Assembly (NCBI GenBank): GCA_949357655.1
Contig: CASHTG010000007.1
Span: forward strand, 744,001 to 808,000
Origin: Parascedosporium putredinis
Lineage: Eukaryota; Ascomycota; Sordariomycetes; Microascales; Microascaceae
Direction: 5' to 3'
DNA length: 64,000 nucleotides
A program made the position numbers and the translations under genes. The notes below the pieces were generated by a model that saw nothing but the letters and a program-made list of their open reading frames with translations, had not been told where the DNA came from and made no database searches. How positions within the stretch are numbered: the first letter of the stretch is position 1; each line of letters starts with the position of its first letter. This document shows positions 46,372 through 58,970 of the stretch, piece after piece.

Positions 46372-47181
46372 TCAAAGTGCAGGCGTCAACGCCTCGAATT
46401 CCTCTGGCAGCTCTCTCCCATCAATCCAAGCGAGGATCCCCTGAGCAAAGAGTTCCGGGAACTGAAGATCCCAAGAGTGCACCGCCTTCTTCACCACCAC
46501 CGCCCGCGAACCCTCGACCGGCAAGAGCTCGCCCATCTTCTTCGTGCACGGCGTATCGTCGTCCACCCCGCCCGAGACGGTCAGGGTTCGCACGCGAATC
46601 TCCTTGACGTCCTCCCACGTCATCTCCTCCAGGATGCTGGTGTAGGCGCTCTGCACGTTCTCCCACACCACGTTCTTCTGCATCTCCCCGTACAAGTCGT
46701 CGTGCCTGATCAAACCTTTCCAGCTCCCGAGTTTCCAGTACAGACCCTCGGGCAGCCAGCTCAGCGACGCTTTCATAATGTACCACACCACGGCCGGTCG
46801 CTCCGCCATCCACTTGAAGAAGCCCTCAAACGGGGCCGAACCCGTCACCCACAGAGTCCGCACCCGCTCCGGGTACAGCTGTGCCAGCTTCAGTCCCACG
46901 AACCCGCCCAACGATAACCCTACTACGTGAGCTTGCCCGCCTTGCGCATGCTGTTTGATCAGGGCTGACACGTTCTCGGCGCACGCGCTTAGCGTCACGG
47001 GCTGCATGTGTTTTGAACCGGAGTGCCCATTGAGGTCGACGGTTATGACGTGGTGGGAGGTCAGAAAAGGGACGACATTCTGATATTCGTGGCGACAGGA
47101 CAAGAGGCCGTGGAGAAGAATAATAGTATCGCCTTTCTCCTCATTGAAGGATTCAAAATTGAGTCCGTCTGGTTGAGCCAT
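46372..47181 (-). CDS. Alpha/beta hydrolase, single exon
   Basis: Intact 269-residue alpha/beta hydrolase of the esterase/lipase type with no intron or frame break. The oxyanion motif is LLHGLLSCRHEYQNV, the nucleophile elbow is HVVGLSLGGFVGLKLAQ, an acidic residue lies in VSGGVDDDTPCT and the catalytic His is in KAVHSWDLQFPELF. The start ATG 47181 gives MAQPDGLNFESF, with no signal peptide, so it is probably cytosolic. The cap region between strands 6 and 7 (FFKWMAERPAVVWYIMKAS onward) is helical and hydrophobic, suggesting a lipophilic substrate. The exact substrate cannot be inferred. Confidence 0.88.
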   Translation of the reverse strand: MAQPDGLNFESFNEEKGDTIILLHGLLSCRHEYQNVVPFLTSHHVITVDLNGHSGSKHMQPVTLSACAENVSALIKQHAQGGQAHVVGLSLGGFVGLKLAQLYPERVRTLWVTGSAPFEGFFKWMAERPAVVWYIMKASLSWLPEGLYWKLGSWKGLIRHDDLYGEMQKNVVWENVQSAYTSILEEMTWEDVKEIRVRTLTVSGGVDDDTPCTKKMGELLPVEGSRAVVVKKAVHSWDLQFPELFAQGILAWIDGRELPEEFEALTPAL

Positions 47182-47824
47182 TTCTATCTATCTCGATGCC
47201 GAAATTCAAGATTTGTGGTTTTCTGGAGATAGAATAAAAAAAAAAAGAGAAGGGGAAGAAGGAGACGGAGGAGGGGATGGAGAGGAGACCTGAGCTCGTA
47301 TAATGCCAAGAGACAGGCGGGGAGGGAAGGCTGTCAGATCAACCCGGCCCCGAGTCTGTCTCTGATGCACTTGATCCTTTTCAGCTCTACCTGGCGACGG
47401 AAAAACTTCCCCTGATGCTGATATCCCGCCTCCTACAGATGTACACACACCTGACGGCCGTTGCCGCTTCATCATACGACTTGGAAATATATCTGGAGAT
47501 TGCACGATTCACGATGCAATAAATCACGACGCTTTTATGTAGACTTTGATTTATTTCGCCGTTGAAGACATGGTGTTCAACTGATGCAACGCCTTGAATT
47601 TATATGATGCCATTTTAATATTTCAACTTGCCATGCCAATACAATGGATGGATGCATGGTCTAAAGGTGTCTCTCCTAGGTGGAACGCCCCCAAAAGATG
47701 AAAGCGAAAGGAGGGCCAAAATAATCCAGATTCCAAACTCCCAAAACCAACTACTAGCTCCTATGGAGCTTACAGAAAAATATGTTGCCACATCAAGTCG
47801 GTAGTCCTACATTTTCCCTCCATT
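47182..47824. other. Intergenic region, hydrolase / uvsD
   Basis: This 643-bp stretch includes the hydrolase promoter and the uvsD 3' flank. I see no gene. Confidence 0.45.
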
Positions 47825-50355
47825 TTATTCATCAGGGGTCCCAAACGCCTCTCCAATGTTCTTTCCCTTCTCCGGCGTCACCAGCACTTCCAGCAACTCG
47901 TGCGCCCTCTCCGCCGTCTCGGAGTCAATCCCAGCTTCGAGAACGAGATCATCTTCGGCAAAGTTGAGACGGCAGAGCATGGTCAGGCACCTACGACCGT
48001 CCGAGCGCCACGTCTCAAACTTTTCCTGGAGTCGGATGATGTGCGCCGTCCTCGGGTCGGTGACCAGAGTGTGAAGGAGTTGTATGCCCAGGAAATTGCC
48101 TTGCACAGCGCCGGAACGTCATCCCCGTTGCCGGCGCCTCAAAGGACTGGTCTAGAATTTCTGCCCTCCGCGCGTCGCGGATCCGCAGACTCGAAAGCGA
48201 CAAGGCGTCCACCGTTAGATTTTGGTCGTAGAGCTCATCAACGGCCTTGGAGAGGGCGACGATGACCCTCAACGCGGCGCTTTCGTTGAGCGCAATCTGC
48301 CGCATGCCAAACTCCGACGCTGTAAAAGATAGCATGGTTTGCAGGACGAGCCGCATCATGGCGTGACGTTGGGCTGGCGTTTTTGCCGCCACGGGGAGAT
48401 GGACGAGAAGCTTGGAGAGCTTGTCCAGCATGATGTCCGCCACCACGGGAGGATCCTTATCGACCGCGATAGGCCCAATGCTGCCCGGAAGCACTGAAGT
48501 TGTTAACAGGTCCAGCATGCCTGCAATATCGTAGAGAGGCTGCTTAGGCCCCAACACTAAACACACGCTATCTAGAGCAAACAGCTTCCAAAAAGAAACG
48601 CGGGAGCTTGAGGCCTCGTCATCGTCATCGTCGCCGTCGTAGTCCCCGTTTCCTGTTGCGCTGACAAGAGCAAATAAACTAAGAAGGGCAAGGATGGATG
48701 TCGTGGGGTAATCAGCATCTTCTTCTTGCGTTTCTGCCTCCCTATCTGTCGCTTGTGAGCGTAGGTCAATCAGGACGAAGAGTGTTGCCTGCGCGATGGC
48801 GAGGACCCTATTAAGAAGCCGAGGTATGATAGACACCGAATGGAGCTGGAGTGTGAACGAGAGGAGGGAGACGAGCTCCCGTATGGGCCCGAACAAGGCT
48901 TCTTCCACACAGCGGTTCCAGAGATCGATGATGAGTAGGGAAAATTCGGTGAGGATGTTCATGGGGTTGCTTGGGTCGGTCTTGGTCGGCAGTGATTGAA
49001 AGATGATGGAAGAGAAGGACGTGTTCGGGTCGGAGGGGAAGAAGTATCGGGAGAAGTTGTCAAAAGTCGGCGGCTGGCCATGTGTGGAAGCATGGTCGAG
49101 AATGAGGGGAGAAACTAGAAAAGAAACCTGGTTAGGAGGACTTGCTCATCATGAGAGTGAGGGTTTGGGAAAAGGACCTACGTCGAAAGGGAGGGCATGT
49201 AGGGAAGCGGGCGCGGAAGAAATTGCTACAGGTCTCACTGATCCCGAGGTAGATTGAACTTCGACTATATCCGGGAGCATGACAACGTCGTCCGTTGTCG
49301 TGGTATCGAGCGGTGGGACAGGGCTATCTACCGTCGGGCGTTTCCGCTTATTCTTGCTAGGAGTTCTTTCACCCTGCGCTAGGATGCCCGAAGCCTGTTT
49401 CGCTCTCCCGTTATTAGACTTACTCGGGCTAGGTACTAGGTCCATGCCGTCAAAGCCGTCAGCCACGCCCCAGCTCCTCGTCGTCTTCTTCGGAGTGGTG
49501 GCCGTCGCGCCAGTCTCCTTACGCCTGGCGCGGTTGGCCACCTCCTGCATGTGCATATCCCTCTGTATGAATTGCAGCTCGGTCGCCTTCTGGCGTTCAC
49601 CCTCGAGCGCCCTCTCCATGGCCCGGTCCTGCTTGTCCATGTGCTCCTTCGCCTGCTTCTTAAGCCGGGCGAGCTCGGCATCATGGGCTTGCTGCGCCTT
49701 GGTCGAGTTGGACCGGAGGATGGCGGCTTCGCCCTTGGCCATGTTGAGTTCCCTCTCCAAGTTCCGAACGCGTAGCTGCAGCGCCGAAACCGCATCCGAC
49801 TGGGGGCGGCCATCGGCGCCTGGGTCTGGGAGGGAGCGTAGCGGGTGGAGGGGCGCAAAGGCGCGGGGAATTGGCTGGGCTGCGCCCGGTTGGGTGCGAG
49901 AACCGGGGGCCGGAACGGCTGGGAAGCCATCATGGAGGCATTACTAGGTCTTGGAGGGTTACCGTGGGCGCCGGCGACGCCTCCGGCTCGGTTCCATTGC
50001 TGGTTATTGGTATTGGGGTTAGGGTGTCCGGGCCTTGCCATGTGACCGGGTCGGTGAATCTGCGGCAAGGTGGTCGGCTGAGCGACCGGCGGCCTCGCGA
50101 GACCGCCGGGGCATTTCGGACAGCTTCCGAGGCATCTAGTATAAACAAGTCATCTTCATCGTCGTCGTCGTTGTCGAGAATGTCGGCGTCGAGGGTCCGC
50201 GTGGTGTGGGGTCGTGTGGGTTGGTGGGGTGGCTCTTTGGCTTGGGTTGAGCGAAGCTGCTGCTGCCTTTGGGTGAATTCAATGGCTTTGCTCTCGAGCT
50301 CCTGAAAGACACTCTCGGGGAGATCGTCGAGATCGTCGTCGGAGTATTCTCCCAT
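47825..50355 (-). CDS. uvsD: uvsD / ATRIP-like DNA damage checkpoint protein
   Basis: Probable ATRIP homologue (Aspergillus UvsD, yeast Lcd1/Ddc2), the partner that recruits ATR kinase to RPA-coated single-stranded DNA. The N-terminus MGEYSDDDLDDLPESVFQEL with KAIEFTQRQQQLR matches fungal members. An acidic patch (DNDDDDEDDLFILD) may contact RPA. A long coiled coil follows (LQLRVRNLERELNMAKGEAA, then LARLKKQAKEHMDKQD and further), then basic PSKNKRKRP, a likely nuclear signal. The C-terminal half is an all-helical, repeat-like domain (FSLLIIDLWNRCVEEALFGP onward). One intron lies near 49185-49105 with a GTAGGT-type donor and CTAG acceptor. Frame breaks occur near 49950-49830 and 48115. The assignment rests on overall architecture and N-terminal resemblance. 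Confidence 0.72.
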
Positions 50356-51413
50356 CGTGGCGGGGTGGCGTGAGGAGCGCGAACGCTTCCATTGGGCTGA
50401 TGGGATTTTTTGGTCCCGCAAGGCAACGAACGGACCTGAAGCTTGGGACAATACGCGTAAACGCAAGACGCTTGTGATGGCGACGTGTTTTGGGGGCACT
50501 TTAAAGAGGTACGTACCGTTGTATTACCTCTGTACAAGGATACTTCGAGAAACAAAAGAGGCAGCCAGCAGCCAAATTTGGTCTTGGCACAGTCCTTAGC
50601 GTTCGATTAAGTAATCTTCCCCACGCGACTTCTTCAAGATGAGCTCAGAGCTACTGAATAGGATGAAGCAAGGTCATGCAATGACGAGATGTTGATGGCC
50701 AAGGCTACAGTATTCTTCACAACACCTCGGAAACAGCTCGCTTCCGACTTGTTTTCTCTTCTTCGGTTAGCATGGAAATTGTATATCTACTACTAGAAAC
50801 GGCGACAAATTAAAGACCAAGTTCGCAAAGCGAACCGATATTCGTACCCAGCTGCATGCAGTTGACCCACTCTAGAAATTAGGGGCAAAGGAATGCCAAG
50901 ACTGACGTCGACCAGCTTTTTTGGCCTCAAATCAAACTCCGCCCACACAAGCCCCAATCTGGTTTGGGCCCCCGTTGAGTGAGCTTTTGCTGTCGTCGTT
51001 AATATTTTTTTCCCTTTCCTCCTTGAATTGAATTTCAGCTGCCGAATCCTTTCGTCACCACCCCTCTGCCTGACCAGAACAAACGACCACCTTCATCTCG
51101 AGTCGTCCTCACGCAACACCTAGGCACTCTCCAAAAGCCCAATTGTCTCAGGCTGAAAATCTCCGAAATCTCGATGAACGATCCAAGGCCGTGAAACGAT
51201 CTAGCTTTTGTGTCGGTTGCAATACATAGCTTGCTGTCAGCTTGACCTGAACTCGCCCACCACCCCCTGTTCCTCCTTCCGAACGATCCGCGTTCCTCGA
51301 CGACTGCTTCGCGAAAACGGAAGAAAAAAACAAGCCCGTCCATCAACGGCGGTCCTTTTTTGCTCTCCGAATAACTACGCAACCCTCGAGGTTCCAACTC
51401 GCATTTAATTATC
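50356..51413. promoter_or_regulatory. Divergent promoter region, uvsD / CDS1
   Basis: This 1.06-kb stretch separates the start codons of two divergently transcribed housekeeping genes and must contain both promoters. No specific site was recognised. Confidence 0.45.
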
Positions 51414-53266
51414 ATGGCTCGCGGAAAGAGGGGGTCAAGTTCCCCCACAGGGCGACAAATGGCGACCGGCGCTCGAGTTTCAGTGATGTCAGCGAGGACG
51501 CTGGCTCCCCGACGCGACTCCGGGCCGAATCGCAGCTCCAGAAGATCTCCGAGGTAGGTTCTCTACTCACCTGTTAGGCCCTGTGGTTCTCTGGGTTCCC
51601 CTCGAGAGAGGCACGATACCCTCCGAAATGTTGGCGGTGCTCTGCGTCTTCTCTCAGCCCTCTTCAACAGCCAGGGAGATGCGCGTGCCCCAGCAAGATG
51701 GGAGGAACAGCGCCAGGTCATGTCGGTCCACGAGATGCTTCGTACAGAGCTAACTGATGCTGGAAACTATAGCGAGCCGCGGCCGAGCCCACCCTTGCGG
51801 AGAAACAGGAGGAGTATAACAAGAAGAAGGCCAACTTCATGACGAGAACCTTTTGGACCTTTATCATGATGGCTGGTTTCTTCTCCGCGCTATTCATGGG
51901 CCACATCTACATCATCGTCATCATCACCGCCATTCAGATTATTTCCTTCAGCGAGGTTATCGCCATTGCAAGCATCCCCAGCAAGGCACGGCTGCTGCGA
52001 TCGACCAAGAGCCTGAACTGGTACTGGCTGGCCACGACCATGTACTTTCTTTACGGAGAGACTGTTATCTACTATTTCAAGCACATCGTCCTCGTCGACA
52101 AGATGTTGCTTCCTTTGGCGACGCATCATCGCTTCATCTCGTTCATTCTCTATGTCTTTGGTATGTGTTTCTCCGAAAGAACGAGCGCCGCGCTACAGAC
52201 TGCAGCGGGCACATTCAACTCTGCCAGAATGATAGACCCACTAACATGTCGGCGCAACAGGCTTCGTTTTCTTTGTCGCGTCCCTCCAGGCTGGCAACTA
52301 CAAGTTCCAGTTCACGCAGTTCGCCTGGACGCATATGGCGCTTTACCTCATCGTGGTGCAGGCGCACTTCATCATGAACAACATCTTTGAAGGGCTTATT
52401 TGGTTCTTCCTGCCCGCCTCGCTCGTCATCACCAATGATATCTGGGCCTATATCTGCGGCATCACCTTTGGCAGGACTCAGCTCATCAAGATCTCGCCGA
52501 AGAAGACGGTGGAGGGCTTCGTGGGCGCTTGGATCATGACCGTTTTCTTTGGCATCATCCTTACCAACATTCTCACTCGCTCAAGCTACTTTATCTGCCC
52601 GGTCACTGTAAGTTTGGCATTTGTTTCTTTGCGACAAGGCGTGTCCTGGTCGCTGTCGCGCCGGCTACTAACAGTATCTTTAGAATCTCGGTGCCAACAT
52701 TTTCACCGGTCTCAGGTGCACCCCTAACCCTGTCTTCATTCCCAAGACCTACCAACTTCCTCAATACTTCTTCCTTAAGGAGAATACCGTCATCTCCTTC
52801 GAGATCACCCCCATGCAGTTCCATACTCTAGTCCTCGCCACTTTCGCCTCCCTCATCGCTCCCTTTGGTGGCTTTTTCGCTTCGGGCCTCAAGCGCACGT
52901 TCAAGATCAAGGATTTCGGCCAGTCTATCCCTGGCCACGGTGGCATGACTGATCGTATGGATTGCCAGTTCATCATGGGATTCTTCTCCTTCATGTACTA
53001 CCACACTTTCATCGCTCTGCACAAGGTTAAGCTTGGCACTGTGATGGAGATGGCCATCACCGGCTTGACAGTCGACGAGCAGATTGAGCTTGTTCGTGGA
53101 ATGGGCCGCTACCTAGCTAACCAGGAGGTCTTTGGCGAGAAGGTTTGTCCACCACTCACCACCCAAGAATGCAGGCAGTTTTTTTGCTCCATTGAAACAT
53201 GGCGCTAACCAGTGAACGTCATAGGTGATACAATGTCTCGACGAGACTCTGCCTCTCCGCAGGTGA
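51414..53266 (+). CDS. CDS1: CDP-diacylglycerol synthase (phosphatidate cytidylyltransferase)
   Basis: ER membrane enzyme converting phosphatidic acid and CTP to CDP-diacylglycerol, the precursor of phosphatidylinositol and phosphatidylserine. The CTP-transferase signature is present near the end: SGLKRTFKIKDFGQSIPGHG followed by GMTDRMDCQ. Multiple membrane segments precede it (FWTFIMMAGFFSALFMGHIY, ICGITFGRTQLIKISPKKT, GFVGAWIMTVFFGIILTNIL). Exons: 51414-51553, 51773-52160, 52261-52607, 52684-53142 and 53225-53266; the last exon adds only VIQCLDETLPLRR. Exon 1 has breaks between MARGKRGSSSPT and the GDKWRPALEF and DVSEDAGSPTRLRAESQLQK segments, so its exact reading is uncertain. The remaining exons are clean. 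Confidence 0.93.
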
Positions 53267-54157
53267 CGATAATGAGAAAACGTTTTTCATTCCAGATCCA
53301 GTATTTTCAGAATCTACAATATTTGTTAATCATGGCGGGATGTGGGTTTACGCTTTTGCACAGTCTCTTTTTACTTCTCCTTTGTCGTCTTGTGTTTTCT
53401 TTTTTTCATTGGGGGATGGGAGCGATCTGCTATTTTGGGCTCGGAAAGACTTGATCAACATCTTTAGCCCCCAGCACATGCATCATTTCACCTAGCGCCC
53501 GCGTGGAGAAGCGGAAGCCTGGATTGTAGGATTAGTCCGTGTGTCCCTCCTTAACACCCCTTGTCAAGATGCTGTTGACGCGCTCGTCCTTTGATTTGTC
53601 CTTTGAAAGAAGGGGTGGAAAGTAATGCGGCTTCGAAGCCGAGCTCAAATAGATGGGTGGTAGGGAAACAATGAACTCGGGGACACAAAAAGTTATCTTG
53701 AATTGTCCATTCACAAACGTTGCGTTGCTCGCTTTCTCCATTCATCCGACTCCGTTTATCTGCTTAACAAGTTTGTCCACTATTACCCTATTGCATTGTT
53801 CCCGTTCTTTGACTCTCGGTGATGAGGACGTGCTCGATGCTCAATCTGAGGAATGCGCCGACCTGGTTGGTATGACCCTCCGATTCTTCGATGCTTGAGA
53901 CTCTTCTCATCTTTGTCCCCTCCTTTATGTTGGCCTCGACAGCTGGTTCTTGGACCAGACAAGCGCATGACGCTTCAAGCCTGACACGCCAAAGCCTTCA
54001 TTCCCTGATGGGGACAACGATGGAGATAGGATCAAAAGAATTACAGATATATAAGATGTAGAGGGCCACCAGGTTTATCAGTTAGAATAGCACCATCAAC
54101 AGTAACTAACTTCCAAGCATCATATCTTTTTCTTTTCCAAATCGCAAGAGCATCATC
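53267..54157. other. Intergenic region, CDS1 / SDR
   Basis: This 891-bp stretch contains the CDS1 3' flank and the promoter of the SDR gene. Nothing else was recognised. Confidence 0.45.
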
Positions 54158-55224
54158 ATGGCTAACGCTGACATCACTTTAGTTCGGCCCACCGTGGCTG
54201 TGGTAACTGGAGCGAGCCGAGGGATTGGCTACGAAATTGGTAAGTTTCCAAACCCGCTTCCCCGTCACCGGGGAACCTCTTTTCCACGATGAGGATGACG
54301 GTCCACTAATACCGGCTTCTTCCACGGGCACGTCAGTCCGCCGACTCGCGCTCGAGTTCCCTAAAGTTCACCCGAACCGAGACCTCGTCATCTTCCTCAC
54401 GGCCAACGACGTCATTGCAGGCCTTGCAGCGGCAGAGCGGATCTACCAAGATGAAGAACTGGCGGAAGCCAAGGTGCTGTGCAATCAAGGCGGAAGGGTG
54501 GTTGTGTGGCACCGCCGGCTAGACCTTTTGGAAATCGGTGAGCAGTTGGATTTCGTCGAGGAGCTGCTCCAAGAACACCATACGATTGATATCCTGATCA
54601 ACAACGCGTCGGTGTGCTACGAAGCCAGCAGTAAGTCCCCGTTCCTATTCTGTTTACCCCGGCCGTTCAGATAACCCTAACCCAAACCTCTCCCCCAAAG
54701 ATATCTTCAACGTCTCTCGGACTTTGCAGATCAACTTTAGAAGTCCCGTGGACCTATGCTCCATCCTCGGGCTTCAGTTCAATCGGGGTGGGGCCATCGT
54801 CAACCTGTCCTGTCGCCTCGCTGACGCCACGACGTTCTCGGACGAGCGGGCGCAGGAGCTCCGCGAGGTAACTACCTATCGCGAGCTAAACGCCCTGATA
54901 ACTCGGTACAGAGACGCAGTCGATGTGGACAGGGTGGAGGAGGAGGGATGGTCGATTTTGCCGTACATCATGTCCAAGGCCTTCCTCGTGGCCTTTACGC
55001 GAATCCTTGTCAATGAAGAGATACTTCCGGACGGGGTATCAGCGTGGGCATGCTGCCCCGGGGTGGTACGGGGAGGGAATTATCCCGAAGAGGATCAGGC
55101 CGAGTTCATGGAGCCGTCCGAGGCGGCCAAGGGCCCCGTCATGTTGGCGCTTGGGACCATGCCCGGGATTGCGGAGGCTCCAAACGGGTCATACTGGATT
55201 GACGGGGAGGTGGTTGAGTGGTAA
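54158..55224 (+). CDS. Short-chain dehydrogenase/reductase (carbonyl reductase-like)
   Basis: Predicted NAD(P)H-dependent reductase of 299 residues. It has the cofactor motif VAVVTGASRGIGYEI at the N-terminus, TIDILINNASV (the NNAG-type motif), and the active-site pair in SILPYIMSKAFLVAF (Tyr-x3-Lys). The architecture and length resemble animal and fungal carbonyl reductases (CBR1-like), including a longer region before the active site. Three exons join cleanly: 54158-54239, 54337-54630 and 54701-55224, with GTAAGT donors and no frame break. The active-site Ser typical of SDRs is plausibly within the NLSCRLAD segment. The substrate is unknown. Confidence 0.85.
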
Positions 55225-56419
55225 GGAACGGGGAAGGATGCTGAGCGAGCTTGACGGTATTCGGTTTGCACAGAACTACCAATGCCGGGTACGACCTTCC
55301 GCTCCTGTAGGGGTTCGAGCCTGGGGACATGGCGAGCAAAATTGCTGGTTCATTCCAGTGTTGCCTTTCTTCAACCGCCTACCTAAAATGTTTGACGTGA
55401 TAGAATTCAATTAATAGCTCAATGATATTTTTCAGCCTTCACCGTGTGTGTGGGTCAGTTTCCACCCATGATATCCCCTCCATCCGAGTAACTTCGTGCA
55501 ACCTCTTTCATAGCGCATCTCTTGACATGTAGTGCCTGGGCAGTCGATGCAGAGGTGGACGTTGGAACTGGCTCTGCAGTAGATATTGGTTCTTAACACT
55601 GCGTAATCAAATGTCCGATTCGTCATTGGTGGTTCCTGCTTTTCTTAGTTTAACTTGGCCAACATTCCATGTTCCAATTGACGTCGAGCTTCACCTTGAT
55701 CGTGGGGCCTTGGTCCTGAACACCCCCACCACCCCAGCAGTTACGAGCGCATCCGGGCTTCTTTCTCCCCATCTACTCCAGGTGAACGTCCAAAGCCAAA
55801 CGAGATATGGCAGGGATGCATTGAGAAGCCACGTCTCCGTCTGGCCAGCGCCTCACCATCGTCGTCTTGGTACCATCACGTGAGATGCCTTGCACTGCCT
55901 CTCGAGTTGAACGCCATCGTTATGCGCTGAGCTGCAGGCGGAGGCGTTTCGTGGTGCCAATTGATTTGTGACGAAAGCGCAAGGAGCACAAACGGCGTCA
56001 TATCGCCCCTGGACTAGGAAATTTAATCAATCTTGGAACATTCTGGATCGCCCCGTTTTCAATTGATTTGGCTTGACCTTCAAGAAATACATCATTGATG
56101 TACACCCAATCTATCCCGGCTTGTTCTGTCCTTGTGTGCTCCGCGCCTTCCTCCTCCCAAAACTTCTTCGTTGGGTTGGTGTTCCACTGCACCTGCCCCT
56201 AATTGTCATCGAGCAGCTAACACTGCCCCTCCCCTCCTTCCTTCCTGGGCCGCGACCGACCCCACCAAGCTCGAAGCTCAGCTCGACCTCTTTTCAGCTT
56301 CGCGTCACTTGCTCGTTCCTCGGCTTCGTTGGAGAAATAGCATCTCTATCGTACAACGGACCCATAGAACAAGCATCAATTCAATCACCCGGATTCTCGC
56401 ACACCTCCCGAAACCGAAC
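55225..56419. other. Intergenic region, SDR / metallophosphoesterase
   Basis: This 1.2-kb stretch contains the SDR 3' flank and the phosphoesterase promoter. A TTCGA-containing stretch near 55312 was tested for a tRNA and does not fold as one. No gene is seen. Confidence 0.4.
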
Positions 56420-58630
56420 CATGGGGAAAAGAGCCCCGGCCCCGGCCGATTCGACGGTCACCTTTGCCAGTGGGCGCGCCGATGAGGGAAACCCTCCAGA
56501 CCTCCGCATCTTCCACTTCAATGATGTCTACCACATCGACCCTCCAGCGCCGAGCCCGTTGGCGGTATCCCACGCTTCATGTCGGTTCTGAAAGAGTACC
56601 GAGATGGCGGACAGTATCGAGGGCAATCCGAGTTGCTTCCACTGTTCTCCGGCGATGTGTTTAACCCTAGCGTTGAGAGCACGGTGACCAAGGGTGAGTA
56701 TGAGGACAGAGTCCCCTCAGGTCGCTACCATGCAAGGAAATCGGAATCTCTAATTGAATACATGTAACTTTAGGGTCTCATATGGTCCCCATACTCAATG
56801 AAATCGGCACGTTGTGCGCATCCCTTGGCGTAAGTCTTTTCTCGTGTCCGCATCCTTAGGACTGACATTATGTCTCTCCTCCTCCAGCTCATTAACGAAG
56901 GAGCTGGCAGAACCATGATCTTGATTTCGGAGTCCAGCAATTCGGCCACCTCGCATCGAAATGCAAGTTTCCGTGGCTCATCGCCAATGTACTTGACCCT
57001 GCTTTAGGAGAATGTGTGCCTATTGGAAATGCCAAAGCGACGCACATGATCACCTCCTCTAATGGTATCAAGATCGGCCTTATCGGACTTGGTGAGAGGG
57101 AATGGCTAGAGACTATTAATGTTCTACCACCGAACCTCATATACAAGTCTGCCACAGAGACTGCCAAAGAGCTTATTCCCGGCCTCAGGGAACAGGGCGC
57201 CGAGATTATCATAGCCCTAACCCACATGAGAGAACCCAACGACAACAAGCTTGCGACCAACACCAACGGAATGATTGATATCATCCTCGGCGGACACGAC
57301 CACTACTATGCGCACAGCTTCATCAACGGCACACATGTTTTACGATCTGGGAGTGATTTCAAACAGCTTAGCTACATTCAGGCCTGGAGGAAACCCGACC
57401 AACCAGGAAAATGGGACTTTGATATCCTTCGAAGGGATGTCGTCTCGAGCATTCCTGAGGACCCTGCCACTCTCGCACTCGTTGATGACCTCACATCTAA
57501 GTTGAAGAATAGCCTCTCCAAGCCCATAGGATGGACTGCGACGGCCATCGACGCGCGATTTACCACGGTTAGAAAAGAGGAGAGTAGCATGGGCAACTTT
57601 GTGTGCGACATCATGAGGCATCATTACGCCGCTGACTGCGCAATCATGGCGGCCGGGACGATACGAGGCGACCAGATCTATCCACCAGGCGCGGTTCGTG
57701 TGAAAGACATTGTTACGTGTTTTCCTTTTGAGGATCCTGTAGTGCTGCTGAAGGCGAAGGGCCAGGCGATCCTTGATGCTCTAGAGAATGGTGTTAGCCT
57801 GTATCCGGCTCTCGAGGGTGAGTGGCTTTGCGGTGCCCTGGCGTGGAACAATATTTTTGTTTTCTCGTTTACTAACTTCTCTGTAGGCCGATTTCCGCAG
57901 GTATCCAATATCGAATTCACGTTTGACCCCGAGAAGCCGCCTGGATCAAGGATTGTCACCGCCCTCATTGATGGTCAGGAGATTGACCTTGAGAGGAAAT
58001 ATTTGCTCTCGACAAGAGGGTACATGGGCAGGGGAAAAGGTAATTTTGCCCTGAACCACAATTAAAAATGCACCGCAACTAACATCAGTAGATGGCTACA
58101 TGAGCCTGCTCGTCGAGGATGCTGGCGGAGAGGTAGAGGAGATTGTGAGCGAGGAAAACGGAATTTTAATCTCCGCCATGCTGAGGCAGTACTTCATGGC
58201 GCTTCGAACAGTTGGGAAATGGAGGTATCTTGACGCGAGCCATTGGGACAACGTCGTCAGCCGATGTCAGACGCTCTCGGAGCACCTCAGTGACAGTTAC
58301 ACGAAAAAAGGTGGCAAGCTAAGAGCAAAGCTTCCGGAGACGGGCGCCTGGGGAGTGTGGCTGCAGCGTCGTGCGGGCTTCCAGGCGAAGCCAGAGAATG
58401 ACGACAGCGGGTTTGAAGACGAGGATGAAGATGGCGACGGGGCCGACGACGACAGGCTCGAGACTGAAGTCCTTCTAATGAAGAAATTCTTCGCCAAATG
58501 GGCGGCGGTAGCTAGGGTAAAAACCTCGACGTGCGATTCGATGGGATCGGAAGAGATCAATGTGGATTGGACGCGGGTGATTGCTCCTGTCTTGGAAGGG
58601 CGGATCAAAAGGATTGGATCCGAATCGTAA
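56420..58630 (+). CDS. 5'-nucleotidase-type metallophosphoesterase
   Basis: Predicted two-metal phosphoesterase of the UshA/5'-nucleotidase superfamily. Metal-site motifs in order: LRIFHFNDVYHID, LFSGDVFNPS, NHDLDFGVQQFG (across an intron), ALTHMREPND and the GGHDHYYAHS motif. The second half is the 5'-nucleotidase C-terminal domain (SSMGNFVCDIMRHHYAADCA, VKDIVTCFPFEDPVV, YLLSTRGYMGRGK). The acidic DSGFEDEDEDGDGADDD and a helical end are fungal extensions. Start ATG 56420, no signal peptide. Introns lie at about 56694-56773, 56830-56912, 57818-57894 and 58041-58090. One frame break near 56545 fits a missing base. The physiological substrate is unknown. Confidence 0.85.
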
Positions 58631-58970
58631 GTGCCTGGAGGCGTGAGGAGCCCGCTTCTTTCTTGATGATTTTGATGTAACGAATAGGCATTCAACGTCT
58701 TTAGAGAAATATAATCTTTTGTTGGAATCTTTGGCATCATTTGCCATAACCTTTTATCTTGCCCTGGCTTCAAGAGTCATTCTTGCCCAACAATAAGTTG
58801 ATATTGAACTATTTACACGAAGAGTTTGTACAAGACAAGCCGAAAACGGAACCCGCAACTACATGTACCTCGAACATTGTTATTCACAATGTGTAAAAGC
58901 TGCGACCACAATAGTGCACTTTCTCCTTTGATCATTGTCATTCATTCGGCGGTGCGGTTGCTCGCGCCAC
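58631..58970. other. Convergent intergenic region
   Basis: A 340-bp AT-rich stretch between the phosphoesterase (plus) and the CE1 esterase (minus), consistent with two 3' UTRs. Nothing else was seen. Confidence 0.45.

Noticed and set aside
49279..49947. Plus-strand frame of 222 codons
   Set aside because: It is antisense to the coiled-coil region of the uvsD/ATRIP-like gene.
55300..55340. TTCGAGCC-like tRNA T-loop
   Set aside because: No matching acceptor, D or anticodon stems could be drawn around it.
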